From positions 1-64,000 of the forward strand of contig JAJZVO010000009.1 of assembly GCA_021845665.1 (NCBI GenBank): a stretch of 64,000 nt of DNA, in the 5' to 3' direction. Source of the stretch: Bacteroidota bacterium. Its GTDB lineage: Bacteria; Bacteroidota; Ignavibacteria; Kryptoniales; JAKASW01. Each line of letters opens with the position of its first letter. The stretch's first letter is position 1. The notes below the pieces were generated by a model. It had not been told where the DNA came from. It saw only the letters and a program-made list of their open reading frames with translations, and ran no database searches. The translations under genes and the position numbers were made by a program. Positions 8,498 to 16,724 of this stretch are shown piece by piece.

Positions 8498-8515
8498 GGT
8501 ATACAAATGTATACC
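8498..8515. promoter_or_regulatory. Candidate LexA operator
   Basis: GGTATACAAATGTATACC, an 18-base palindrome broken only at the central pair, 41 bases upstream of the lexA start. Position and symmetry fit an autoregulatory operator. It differs from the E. coli (CTGT-N8-ACAG) and Bacillus (GAAC-N4-GTTC) boxes. No second copy was found upstream of the other cassette genes. Confidence 0.65.
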
Positions 8516-8570
8516 CGCGCGGCTTAAAAGTCAAGTGGATTGGCTCTCACCGCCAGAAGAGCTCTTCAGA

Positions 8571-8622
8571 CAAAAACGCCAAGACGCGACGTTTTGATAA
8601 TTTAATCCTTCGTGTCTTGGCG
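8571..8622 (-). terminator. Rho-independent terminator after the GH47 gene
   Basis: On the minus strand CGCCAAGACACG pairs with CGCGTCTTGGCG and is followed by TTTTTG. It lies about 40 bases after the GH47 stop and upstream of the lexA operator, so it would keep mannosidase transcription out of the lexA cassette. Confidence 0.6.
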
Positions 8623-8662
8623 CCTCCGCCCACAGGGCCATCCGGGCGTGAAAGTCCGCAAC

Positions 8663-10051
8663 CTATTTGAAGTTCTTATGGAGAGGGTGCGCTTCCGTGT
8701 TGAAAATAATATCATGGAAATTCAGCGTCGACGCGGGAGCGAATGTCAGGTAAAGATACTTCAGCGTCTCGGCAAACATATAACTGGGAGTATCGTCTAT
8801 CTTCTCTTTCGTGATCACGCTCTTCAGCGACGCGAACCCGTGCTTCACCTTGCAATTATATACAAAGGTGTTGAAGTATGTCTCGGCACGGCAGACGTAC
8901 TCCGGGTTGTGGGTAAACTCGTAAAGGTAGTAATTCGACTCGATATTCTCCGGCCTAAGCACATATCCGGGACTCACGATCTTCATATTCGTATAGTTGA
9001 TTTGTTCCGGCTCTATGCCGTAATAAAGCCACATCTTGTAGCAGGAGTTCTCAAGTTCCTCCGCGCGTTTCAATTCGCCGCCGAGGGCAAGCTCAGCCGG
9101 GAAGAACGCATCAAGCGCGCCGAAATACGGATGGACAAGTTTACCGGTATTCATATTGACATGACCGTACCACAGTTCACCGTCCACCTTCTGCGGGAGA
9201 TACTTATTTACGGCGGCGACGCTCACATCCCACATATGTTTGAATTGCTTGTCACCGAAAAGCTTCCATGCCTTGAGGAGATATTCGAGATACGAATCAA
9301 TCCCCCCGCTTATGTGGCTTTCCGGATCCACCCATTTGCCGGTTTCGACATTTATCGCCGACCCGACGAGCCCGATCTTCGAGCGCCTGTCGAACAGGGC
9401 GACTACGGCCTTCCTAGCCTTCTCGAAGTAGATAGGGTTACCCGTAAGTTTGCTGAGCGTGCCAAGTTCGAGCGTTTCTGAGCCGATCTCGGCCGGGTTC
9501 GAAACAACTCCGCTCACCTTTCCCGTCTTGAGGTTCACGAACCGGTAAGGCATACCCGTCGCCGTATTGTACACCGGCAGAAGCCGGTTCGCAAGGCCCG
9601 TGGCGAGTTCGAGGAAACGCTTGTCATGGTTGAGCTCGTATCCCGACAGCAAGCCGCCCAACATTCTTATGGTTATTTCAAAATTGGACACGGAAATATC
9701 TTTGTCGAATGACAGACTGTCGTCAATCAACTGTTCGTCCTCACGCGCATCCTTTCTTAATCCCATCAAGACCATCGTATCGTAGGCATCGACCGGAGTC
9801 ATAAGGAGTGACTCGCCTTTCCCATACCAGTCATAGTAAGATTTGCTCAACGGCTTTAGTTCATCGTGTCCCCACGCGTATTTCTTGTAATTGTTCCACG
9901 CGAAGAGGAACTCACGCTTTACCTTCTCAGCATATTGTTCTTTGATTGAAACCTGCGCATACGTTCTCACGGTGAATCCAATGAGGACGACTGCACAGAG
10001 ACTAAAGAGAGTTACGAAATTATTTTTCGCATCACTGAAGCGCTGTTTCAT
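8663..10051 (-). CDS. GH47 alpha-1,2-mannosidase, exported
   Basis: A 462-residue protein with an N-terminal hydrophobic signal (residues 10-32). The three catalytic acids of class I alpha-mannosidases are visible: Glu125 in FEITIRMLGG, Asp252 in GGIDSYLEYLLKAW, and Glu368 in LRPENIESNYYLYEFT. The calcium-binding threonine motif FNTEAHP is near the C-terminus. The family trims alpha-1,2-linked mannose from N-glycans in eukaryotes and is uncommon in bacteria, where it may act on fungal, plant or yeast mannans. Length matches the catalytic domain alone. It is flanked by terminators on both sides and so appears monocistronic. Confidence 0.88.
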   Translation of the reverse strand: MKQRFSDAKNNFVTLFSLCAVVLIGFTVRTYAQVSIKEQYAEKVKREFLFAWNNYKKYAWGHDELKPLSKSYYDWYGKGESLLMTPVDAYDTMVLMGLRKDAREDEQLIDDSLSFDKDISVSNFEITIRMLGGLLSGYELNHDKRFLELATGLANRLLPVYNTATGMPYRFVNLKTGKVSGVVSNPAEIGSETLELGTLSKLTGNPIYFEKARKAVVALFDRRSKIGLVGSAINVETGKWVDPESHISGGIDSYLEYLLKAWKLFGDKQFKHMWDVSVAAVNKYLPQKVDGELWYGHVNMNTGKLVHPYFGALDAFFPAELALGGELKRAEELENSCYKMWLYYGIEPEQINYTNMKIVSPGYVLRPENIESNYYLYEFTHNPEYVCRAETYFNTFVYNCKVKHGFASLKSVITKEKIDDTPSYMFAETLKYLYLTFAPASTLNFHDIIFNTEAHPLHKNFK

Positions 10052-10201
10052 GGGACGAACACCATTTGGGTTAAGTGAATAATCAGACAGGGAAAAACGA
10101 TCCCTCTTCGACGGCGAGCGTCGAAGCGGTTTAATATAGTGATCGCGCCTTGAGCAATAAAAGAGGCTGAAGAAAAGTTGTCAGGGTAGGAAAGGCTGGG
10201 G

Positions 10202-10260
10202 AAAAAAATCGCCTCGCGGGCACTCGAAATTTACCCCTCTGCCTTTTTGACCCGCGAGGC
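10202..10260 (-). terminator. Terminator-like hairpin upstream of the GH47 gene
   Basis: On the minus strand a perfect 10-base stem GCCTCGCGGG/CCCGCGAGGC with a 30-base loop is followed by GATTTTTTT. No recognised gene ends just before it. It either ends a transcript from the small ORF at 10414-10488 or acts as an attenuator in the leader of the GH47 gene, which starts 151 bases further on. Confidence 0.55.
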
Positions 10261-10413
10261 TAGCCAACGAGCCGGACTTTGCGCCCAGCTCGCCCGCAAA
10301 CATAACATTTTTCTCAAGCCAAGGACGCAGGAATCCTTTTCATGGCAAATAATCCAGCTTTATGTCACGGCGCCGGGCCACTTAGCTTAACGCCGCGTTT
10401 ATTGTTTCACTCT

Positions 10414-10488
10414 TTATGCGAAAGTAAGACTGATTCCAAGCATGAATATGAAAGCGACTAAAAGTATTATCGCTATCCTCTTTATCAT
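10414..10488 (-). CDS. Tiny hydrophobic ORF resembling an isolated signal peptide
   Basis: A 24-codon ORF (begins MIKRIAIILLVAFIF, ends SLTFA) with two early basic residues, a long hydrophobic core and a small-residue end, just like a secretion signal, but stopping at TAA straight after the expected cleavage site. AAGGA precedes the ATG at slightly long distance. It is followed after about 150 bases by a strong terminator. It may be the intact start of a gene whose remainder has been lost, or a membrane micropeptide. No similarity is recognised. Confidence 0.3.
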   Translation of the reverse strand: MIKRIAIILLVAFIFMLGISLTFA

Positions 10489-11011
10489 GATATCTAGTTC
10501 CTTTCCATGTGATCCACCGTGGCAGGCAAACCTGCAACGGGATGATTAGCCATAAAATGCCGCAGGATAAGAATGGGATAGCGATCCCGTGACACCGGCC
10601 CATTGTTGTATGAAATAGCCGGCACATCAGATCGTTCATCTTCAGCAGCGCCTGATAGTAGATCCGAACGATCCTGCGAGCGGAGGAGTGGAGTGATTGA
10701 TGCCAGGTGATTTTGATTCCCCGGAAATCGCTCACCACCCGACCGGAGCAATACCGTTGTCGGAGCTGTGCTGATCCCAAGAACGAGTCTCGAAACGATA
10801 TGTGGTTCGTTACCGTGCATGTTCACTCAAGGTCCTTGACTTGGAAATTACAACGTTCATGCCGAGGGGAAGCCATTAGAATAGCGATTCAGCCGCAGCG
10901 GAGTCCGCTGCACTGCGGCGTATTGCCAAGAGGAATGCGGCATGGTGGCAAAACTCCACTAGTTCCTCCGCCTTTCGAGACCCAAAGGGGCGGCAGTTCC
11001 CATACGTCCAA
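10489..11011. other. Intergenic stretch without recognised gene
   Basis: About 520 bases with no ORF of protein-like composition on either strand. A small hairpin (GCAGG-CAAA-CCTGC near 10520) is present, but no riboswitch or RNA family could be supported. It may hold the promoter of the tiny ORF. Confidence 0.4.
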
Positions 11012-11042
11012 AACGAATAAGCCCGGCATTTCTGCGGGGCTT
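11012..11042 (-). terminator. Probable terminator of the Asp-box lipoprotein gene
   Basis: On the minus strand AAGCCC-CGC and GC-CGGGCTT form a stem about 46 bases after the stop at 11088, followed by ATTCGTTTT. The T-run is weak, so efficiency is uncertain. Confidence 0.45.
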
Positions 11043-11087
11043 ACCGTGATTTTGTGCGCTATTTATGCGATTCAGATCATGGGAGCG

Positions 11088-14000
11088 CTATATTCCGAGT
11101 TTCTTGACAGCCACCTGTGCCCTTTGCCAGCGAGACAGAAGCCCGTCCAGCTGTGCGCGGCTATAGGCATAGACTTCCATCTCCCCTTGCGTCGGCGCAG
11201 CATCAACACCTTCAATCGCTGTCACGAGACTTGCGAGATGTCCCGCAACCGACTCAAAACTCGGATCACTCCCGTTTTCGAGACTCGTGAGCGAGTCGAC
11301 AATGGTAGATGGGAGTTTACTCCCCTTCCCTTCAAGGAGCTTGCCTATGTCGCCGTGTGCACCGACGGCTTGCTTCAGAGCCTGGTCAATGCTTTCACAA
11401 ACCTGGAGCTGTTTCTCAAGGGCCTGCATGCTCGCATGAACACGTGGATCTTCCTTCACCAGAAACGGCCTGGTGTATGTCTTACCGTTCACGGCGAGTG
11501 TTACAGTGTACCTCCCCGGAAGGCAGAGAGGGCCGCGCGGATCAAGCGGTGTACCTGCGTCGACGTCGTTGGTTGCACCCGAAGGCCAGACGGCAGCGAT
11601 TGAATAGTGGTATCTGAGTGCGGGCGGATGCGGATAACGGAGGTCCCAAACAAACCTGTGAGATCCTGCGCTTGCGGAAACACCCTGCGCCGGTTTGATC
11701 CATTCCGCCTGGAAGTAACGGTGCGAAGGGAGCTCGGCAGGCTTCTCATCGCTCGAGAAACTGTTTACGATTTTCCCCTTCGAATCCCTGATCGTTATCG
11801 TGACCGGTCCGGCCGCATCGTTCTTCAGCCAGTAGTCAAAGATGGCGCCGGTCGGAGGATTCTGTCCGAGAGCAGTCTCAGGCGGCCACGGCGTATCCTT
11901 GTTCTCGTCGGCACGAATACGGATAGCCACCGAAGGACGGTAGAGATGTACGGCTTGTTCAGGAAGCGATCCCGAGATCTCGCGGAGCGGCTCGACATCA
12001 TCGAGTATCCATATCGCCCTTCCTTGAGTACCGGCAACCAGATCGTTGTCGTGAACGACGAGATCATTCACGCAGACAGTCGGAAGATTGAGCGTCAGAG
12101 GATGCCACTCGGTCCCGTCGTCAAATGAAACGAAGACACTTCGGTTTGTCGCGGCGTAGAGAAGTGCCTTCTTGACGGGATCGCAGCGCACACAGTTTGT
12201 GAATTCATTTTTTGGAAGACCGTTCGTGATAGTCTGCCATGTTTTGCCGAAGTCCGTCGTCTTCAGTATCAACGGTTTCATGTATCCAAGCCGCTGGGTA
12301 TTGACGGCAACATAAGCGGCGCCATTAGAGAAGTATGACGGATCAATCGCATCGATTCTGGCCCACAAGGGGACGCTCCTCGGGGTTACATTTTTCCAAT
12401 GTGCGCCGCCGTCCGTGGTAAGCTGGATAAGCCCATCATCCGTACCGACCCAGAGAATCTTCGCGGACCTCGGTGAAGGCGCAATTGTGAAGATGACCCC
12501 GTAGCCGGCCTTCATCGCTTCCTTCCTGCCCGGATTGAAATAGTCTTTGGAGCCGGCCACCTCGCCGGTCAAATCGGGACTTACTCTTTTCCAGCTGTCA
12601 CCGTTGTCTGTCGATCTCCAGAGATATTGGTTGGCTACATACAACGCGTGGTTTCCGACAGGAGAAAACGCGAGGGGGGTGATCCACGTGTAGCGGTATT
12701 TGACGGTTGATTCACGGGCGCCGTAAGTATTGATCGGCCAGGGGGAAATTTCCGCAACTTGCCTGGTCTTGTTATTGAACCTGGAGAAGTGACCGCCGAG
12801 TCCGCTGCCGAATACGAGGTTAGGATCGCCGGGTTTCGGCACATCGTAATCGCGCTCATCGCCGCCAACCGGATGCCATTCGCGTATGCTGATCACTCCG
12901 TTCGGTCCGCGGCTCGAAATGCCCACCGTGCCGTTGTCCTGCTGACCGCCGTAGATTCTGAATGGGAACTGGTCGTCGACTGCGATGTGATAGAACTGAC
13001 CTGTCGGCTGGTTGTACCAGCTTGACCAAGTCTTGCCTCCGTCGACCGTGACGCAGCATCCCTGGTCAACCCCGGCAACCATGCATTTGGTATTCAACGG
13101 ATTGATCCAGAGGAAATGATAGTCGTCGCCACCCGGAGAGCCCTTGAATATCATGAAATGCTTGCCCCCGTCCACAGACTTGTGGATCGACCGGTCCATG
13201 ACGTATACGATATTCGGGTTGGTTGGGTCGACGGTAACGCGGCTGAAGTATGAGTTTGCAAGTCCCGAGTATTTGTTGACATAATCCCACGATGTTCCGC
13301 CGTCGGTGGATTTATAAAGGCCATCTGCGCCGCTGGACGTGATGATGGTTGCGTAGACAATTTGACCGTTGCTGCCTGTGGCCGCGCCGAGGCCGATACG
13401 CCCATACTGGCCGGAAGGCAACCCTCCGCCGGTCAGCCTGGTCCAATGTACACCTCCGTCTGTGCTTTTGAATATGCCCGATCCCGCACCGGTCTGCGGC
13501 ATGAAATAGTCGAGCCATGGATGAGCTTGCATCTGCCATAGGGCAGCGTAAACGATTGACGGATCGTCGGGATCCGATGCGAGATCAACCGCGCCGGTGC
13601 TATCGTTCACGAATAGTTTCTTCTGCCAGCTTGCACCGCCGTCCGTCGTGAGGTATACGCCTCTTTCGCTGCTCGGAGCGAAGACATTGCCTAACGCTGC
13701 GACAAGTACATGCTGTGGATTCTTAGGATCAATGATGATTCGCCCGATGTGCTCCGTGGCCTTGAGGCCGACGTTCGTCCAGGTCTTACCCGCGTTCGTG
13801 GATTTATAGACTCCGTCGCCGGCCAACATATCGTAACGGAACGCGACCTGACCCGTGCCCACGTAAATAATATTCGGGTCCGACGCCGAAATGTCGAGGG
13901 CGCCGACGGACGATGCTTGCCGGTGCTGCATCAAAGGCTGCCAGGTTCTGCCTGCATCGATTGTCTTCCACACACCGCCGCCCGCTGCACCGAAATAATA

Positions 14001-14204
14001 TGTATTCGGTTCATTCGGAACCCCTTCGGCCATGGTAGCCCAGCCTGCCCTGAACGGGCCGACCAGACGCCATCTCAGACTCGAATAGGTTGCCTGAAGC
14101 CCGGATGTCTTCGCTTTCGCGGATCCGCCGCAGGCCATGAACAGCATCACTGCGAAAATCGTCAGGAGGAACGGTTTGAGGAAAAAGGATGGATGTTTCT
14201 TCAT
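11088..14204 (-). CDS. Large Asp-box (BNR/sortilin-like) beta-propeller lipoprotein
   Basis: About 1038 residues. The start at 14204 is chosen because GAAGGG precedes it and it begins a clean lipoprotein signal (MKKHPSFFLKPF, lipobox LFMAC, Cys25); an upstream ATG at 14276 would bury this signal. At least ten Asp-box motifs (such as STDGGVHW, TVDGGKTW, STDNGDSW) are spaced through the first 700 residues, indicating one or two beta-propellers like those in sortilin/VPS10 and sialidase-like proteins. The C-terminal 300 residues include a beta-sandwich (ITIRDSKGKIVNSF) and a helical end. Such proteins are often annotated as glycosyl hydrolases, but no sialidase active site was identified. Probably surface or periplasmic; function unknown. 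Confidence 0.8.
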   Translation of the reverse strand: MKKHPSFFLKPFLLTIFAVMLFMACGGSAKAKTSGLQATYSSLRWRLVGPFRAGWATMAEGVPNEPNTYYFGAAGGGVWKTIDAGRTWQPLMQHRQASSVGALDISASDPNIIYVGTGQVAFRYDMLAGDGVYKSTNAGKTWTNVGLKATEHIGRIIIDPKNPQHVLVAALGNVFAPSSERGVYLTTDGGASWQKKLFVNDSTGAVDLASDPDDPSIVYAALWQMQAHPWLDYFMPQTGAGSGIFKSTDGGVHWTRLTGGGLPSGQYGRIGLGAATGSNGQIVYATIITSSGADGLYKSTDGGTSWDYVNKYSGLANSYFSRVTVDPTNPNIVYVMDRSIHKSVDGGKHFMIFKGSPGGDDYHFLWINPLNTKCMVAGVDQGCCVTVDGGKTWSSWYNQPTGQFYHIAVDDQFPFRIYGGQQDNGTVGISSRGPNGVISIREWHPVGGDERDYDVPKPGDPNLVFGSGLGGHFSRFNNKTRQVAEISPWPINTYGARESTVKYRYTWITPLAFSPVGNHALYVANQYLWRSTDNGDSWKRVSPDLTGEVAGSKDYFNPGRKEAMKAGYGVIFTIAPSPRSAKILWVGTDDGLIQLTTDGGAHWKNVTPRSVPLWARIDAIDPSYFSNGAAYVAVNTQRLGYMKPLILKTTDFGKTWQTITNGLPKNEFTNCVRCDPVKKALLYAATNRSVFVSFDDGTEWHPLTLNLPTVCVNDLVVHDNDLVAGTQGRAIWILDDVEPLREISGSLPEQAVHLYRPSVAIRIRADENKDTPWPPETALGQNPPTGAIFDYWLKNDAAGPVTITIRDSKGKIVNSFSSDEKPAELPSHRYFQAEWIKPAQGVSASAGSHRFVWDLRYPHPPALRYHYSIAAVWPSGATNDVDAGTPLDPRGPLCLPGRYTVTLAVNGKTYTRPFLVKEDPRVHASMQALEKQLQVCESIDQALKQAVGAHGDIGKLLEGKGSKLPSTIVDSLTSLENGSDPSFESVAGHLASLVTAIEGVDAAPTQGEMEVYAYSRAQLDGLLSRWQRAQVAVKKLGI

Positions 14205-14380
14205 CGTATTGGCCCTTCGCTTGTAAGAAGAAGTGGTGTTTGTTACGCAACTAGAAAGCGGCGCCTGGTGCCGCATCGACGAGACCTACGAGACGCTATA
14301 GTCTATGTTAATTTCGATGACAAATTCAGGTGAGAAATGGTTCCATGTCACCGACAAATCTAACACTCGATGGGACAATT

Positions 14381-15433
14381 TTAAAGGAGAAAACATGGAG
14401 ACCCCCTTCCCGCGAAATCATCGGTGAGACGAAACGCTGCACGACGTCCGACAACTCTTACCGGACGATTGGACAGATTCGGGGTTTTAGCGTGCTGATA
14501 AATGCTTGATAACGCAAGACGCCGCATTTCTCCGGCAACAGCTGCCATTTTCCAAGTACGATATTCGACGGGGGCCCAGCTAAAGAGCCCGCGTGGTATC
14601 CCTAACGATCTGCTCCGGTATGAACGTCGTGTGTGTACCACCAGGGCAGCGATTGCATCAGTCGCCTGAATATCGGAAGAGACAAAGAGAGCATGCGGCA
14701 TTTCCTTCCCCATCTTGATGAATTCGATCATCGCCTCATAACCGGCGTAGCGATTGAATCCATCTTGCCTCGCGCTTTCACCGGTCTTGACGATGTCTTC
14801 GGAATAAAGTATACCATTGCTTTGGAGGGCACGCTTATATCCCTGCAATCGCTCGGCAGCCGGGATACTCTTCTGGAGCGCATTAATCATACTCACTTTG
14901 CGATGTCCAATGCTGATGAGGTGCATAGTAGCGTCATAAGCACCGTCTGTATTTGCTACGGAGATGGAGTCGAATTTCGGATAGAAGCTATCAACCAACA
15001 CTGCCGGGACGCCGGTCTCTCTCAGTCGCGGTACGATTTTGTCGGGGAGCTGCATCGAGAAGAAGAGAATTCCGTCAACTCTTCCCCGCTGGAGCGCCCG
15101 GGCAAACTTGGACTCAACCTGGTCAACGTCGTTGACCCCGAAAAGCCTCAGGTCATATCCGAGCCGGCTTATATCTTCTTGCACACCTCGCAGCACTTCC
15201 ACGAAGAAGTAATTCGTGAAGAACGGTATTATGATGGATATCGTTTCAGAATGGTTTTTTGCGAGACGTTGCGCGTACGAATGAGGCTGGAAGTTCATTT
15301 GTTTCATGACTTTTCTCACACGTTCACGGGTCTCGGGGGTAACACTCGTATTGTTATTCAGAACGCGGGAGACCGCACCGATGCCAACACCAGCGGCGTT
15401 GGCGACTTCGTAGATAGTTACTTTCGAACCCAT
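14381..15433 (-). CDS. LacI-family regulator with scrambled C-terminus
   Basis: The first 250 residues are typical LacI: helix-turn-helix VTIYEVANAAGVGIGAVSRV (5-24), hinge NFQPHSYAQRLA, and a periplasmic-binding-like core (ISIIIPFFTNYFFVEVLRG) through FVSSDIQATDAIAAL. The next part should read like IPEDI..GFDD followed by TT..QP..MG, but in this frame is VVHTRRSYRSRSLGIP. The expected IPEQIVRD lies in the +1 frame from about 14640 to 14590 and then meets a stop. The gene therefore carries a frameshift, real or from assembly, and the effector domain is probably damaged. It follows the biotin operon by 22 bases; the sugar it senses is unknown. Confidence 0.75.
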   Translation of the reverse strand: MGSKVTIYEVANAAGVGIGAVSRVLNNNTSVTPETRERVRKVMKQMNFQPHSYAQRLAKNHSETISIIIPFFTNYFFVEVLRGVQEDISRLGYDLRLFGVNDVDQVESKFARALQRGRVDGILFFSMQLPDKIVPRLRETGVPAVLVDSFYPKFDSISVANTDGAYDATMHLISIGHRKVSMINALQKSIPAAERLQGYKRALQSNGILYSEDIVKTGESARQDGFNRYAGYEAMIEFIKMGKEMPHALFVSSDIQATDAIAALVVHTRRSYRSRSLGIPRGLFSWAPVEYRTWKMAAVAGEMRRLALSSIYQHAKTPNLSNRPVRVVGRRAAFRLTDDFAGRGSPCFLL

Positions 15434-15455
15434 ATAGCCCCCAATAATTTGTTAG

Positions 15456-16676
15456 CTAGATCGGTTTCGATACCACAATGCTTGCGGCATTTCCTCCGAA
15501 TCCTGCAGCGTTGACCATCACCCTGCGAATCGGGCGCCGCTTGTTTTGAAATGTAACATCGTAAGGAAAATCCACAAAATCCTCGTGCTTCAGTATCGCT
15601 AGGGCATATTCAAGACTCAACGCGGCCGAAGCACCGAAGGTATGGCCGACAAACCATTTATTAGAAACCATGACAGGCATATCGCTTCCGAATACAGACC
15701 TCACAGCGTTCAATTCGCTGCGGTCCCCCTTCGTGGTCCCCGGCGCATGAAGGATTACGAGGTCGACCGGTCCGCCAGCAGCCAGACCATCAATGGCCAT
15801 TTGCATCGCGTTCCTTATGGCTCTCCCTTCCTCCGTGATGGATGTCGCAGTCGAGGGAGCCTCCAGGGCATAACCGAACGACTCCACCACTCCAAGGACA
15901 TTTTTCCTTTCGTTTACGGGCTGATCGTCAGGCAATCTCTCCAGTGCAAAAAGCGCGGCACCCTCACCGAGCGCCATCGAGTTTCGAGGGGGCATTTCAG
16001 CCGAGCATGGACGGCAAGGAAAATCCGATTCGACGTCATTCGTATAAATACGGAGAGCTTTCATCTGCGCAATGGTAAAGCCTGTAAGAGACGCCTCAGT
16101 CCCCCCGACAATGAACCTGTCTGCGAGACCCGCTTTCATCCATGCAATTCCGTTGAAGACCGCATGAAGTCCCGTACTGCACGTCACCGAATGGCTGATC
16201 TCCGGCCCGGCGGCGCCGATGGCATGCGCGACACTACTCGACACATTACCAAGTGTCGTGATCGGCGACGTAAGAGGAAAGAGGCGCTTCGAGGGCTCCT
16301 CGATGTACGCAGAATGAAATTCCTCGATAAGTGCCGTAGCCCCGCGCGAAGAGCCTACGTTCACGCCGGTCCTGACCCGGTCGGACTTACTCCATCCGGC
16401 TTCATCGACCGCCTGACGCGCCGCATGGATTGCCATCAGAACAGTTCGGTCCAGATGTTTGTAAATCGGTCCCTCGTGACGAATCGAATTAAGAATTTCA
16501 TCGGAGTGCTGAGATAAGCTTCCCACTGCCGTCTCTTCTCCGTTGAAAGAACGAGGTCTGAGAAATGAGCGCATTCTTAGATAGGACTCCCAAACGTCAT
16601 CATGGGTGGAACCGAACGACGATATCGAACCGACGCCTGTAATCGCGATATGTTCTTTCTTACCTGTCATTGTCAA
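15456..16676 (-). CDS. Beta-ketoacyl-ACP synthase (KAS I/II type) in the biotin operon
   Basis: A 406-residue thiolase-fold condensing enzyme. The nucleophile is Cys166 in SVTCSTGLHA; the two histidines are in LHAPGTTKGD and NKWFVGHTFGAS, giving the Cys-His-His triad of FabB/FabF rather than the Cys-His-Asn of FabH or BioZ. It lies 48 bases after bioA and transcription probably continues from bioB. Condensing enzymes are found in biotin loci of some Bacteroidota, where they may help build the pimeloyl chain, since no bioC, bioH or bioW is seen here. That role is inference; a fatty-acid role is also possible. The N-terminus could be the Met at residue 1 or 3. Confidence 0.8.
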   Translation of the reverse strand: MTMTGKKEHIAITGVGSISSFGSTHDDVWESYLRMRSFLRPRSFNGEETAVGSLSQHSDEILNSIRHEGPIYKHLDRTVLMAIHAARQAVDEAGWSKSDRVRTGVNVGSSRGATALIEEFHSAYIEEPSKRLFPLTSPITTLGNVSSSVAHAIGAAGPEISHSVTCSTGLHAVFNGIAWMKAGLADRFIVGGTEASLTGFTIAQMKALRIYTNDVESDFPCRPCSAEMPPRNSMALGEGAALFALERLPDDQPVNERKNVLGVVESFGYALEAPSTATSITEEGRAIRNAMQMAIDGLAAGGPVDLVILHAPGTTKGDRSELNAVRSVFGSDMPVMVSNKWFVGHTFGASAALSLEYALAILKHEDFVDFPYDVTFQNKRRPIRRVMVNAAGFGGNAASIVVSKPI

Positions 16677-16724
16677 TTCAAGACGAGGACGGCTTTTTTG
16701 TATTGAGGGAGTTGATACCCAAAA

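Noticed and set aside
7789-8670. Long plus-strand ORF across lexA
   Set aside because: Antisense shadow of lexA, whose motifs and operator are convincing.
10510-10560. GGCAAACC and small hairpin suggesting a c-di-GMP riboswitch
   Set aside because: Only one short piece matches; the rest of the conserved core, such as GGGACGCAAAGCC, is missing.
10382-10780. 132-codon minus-strand ORF in the 1 kb gap
   Set aside because: No protein-like pattern, and it overlaps the more plausible small hydrophobic ORF in another frame.
11088-14204. Calling the large Asp-box protein a glycosidase
   Set aside because: Asp boxes give a propeller fold but no sialidase Arg triad or catalytic acids could be identified.
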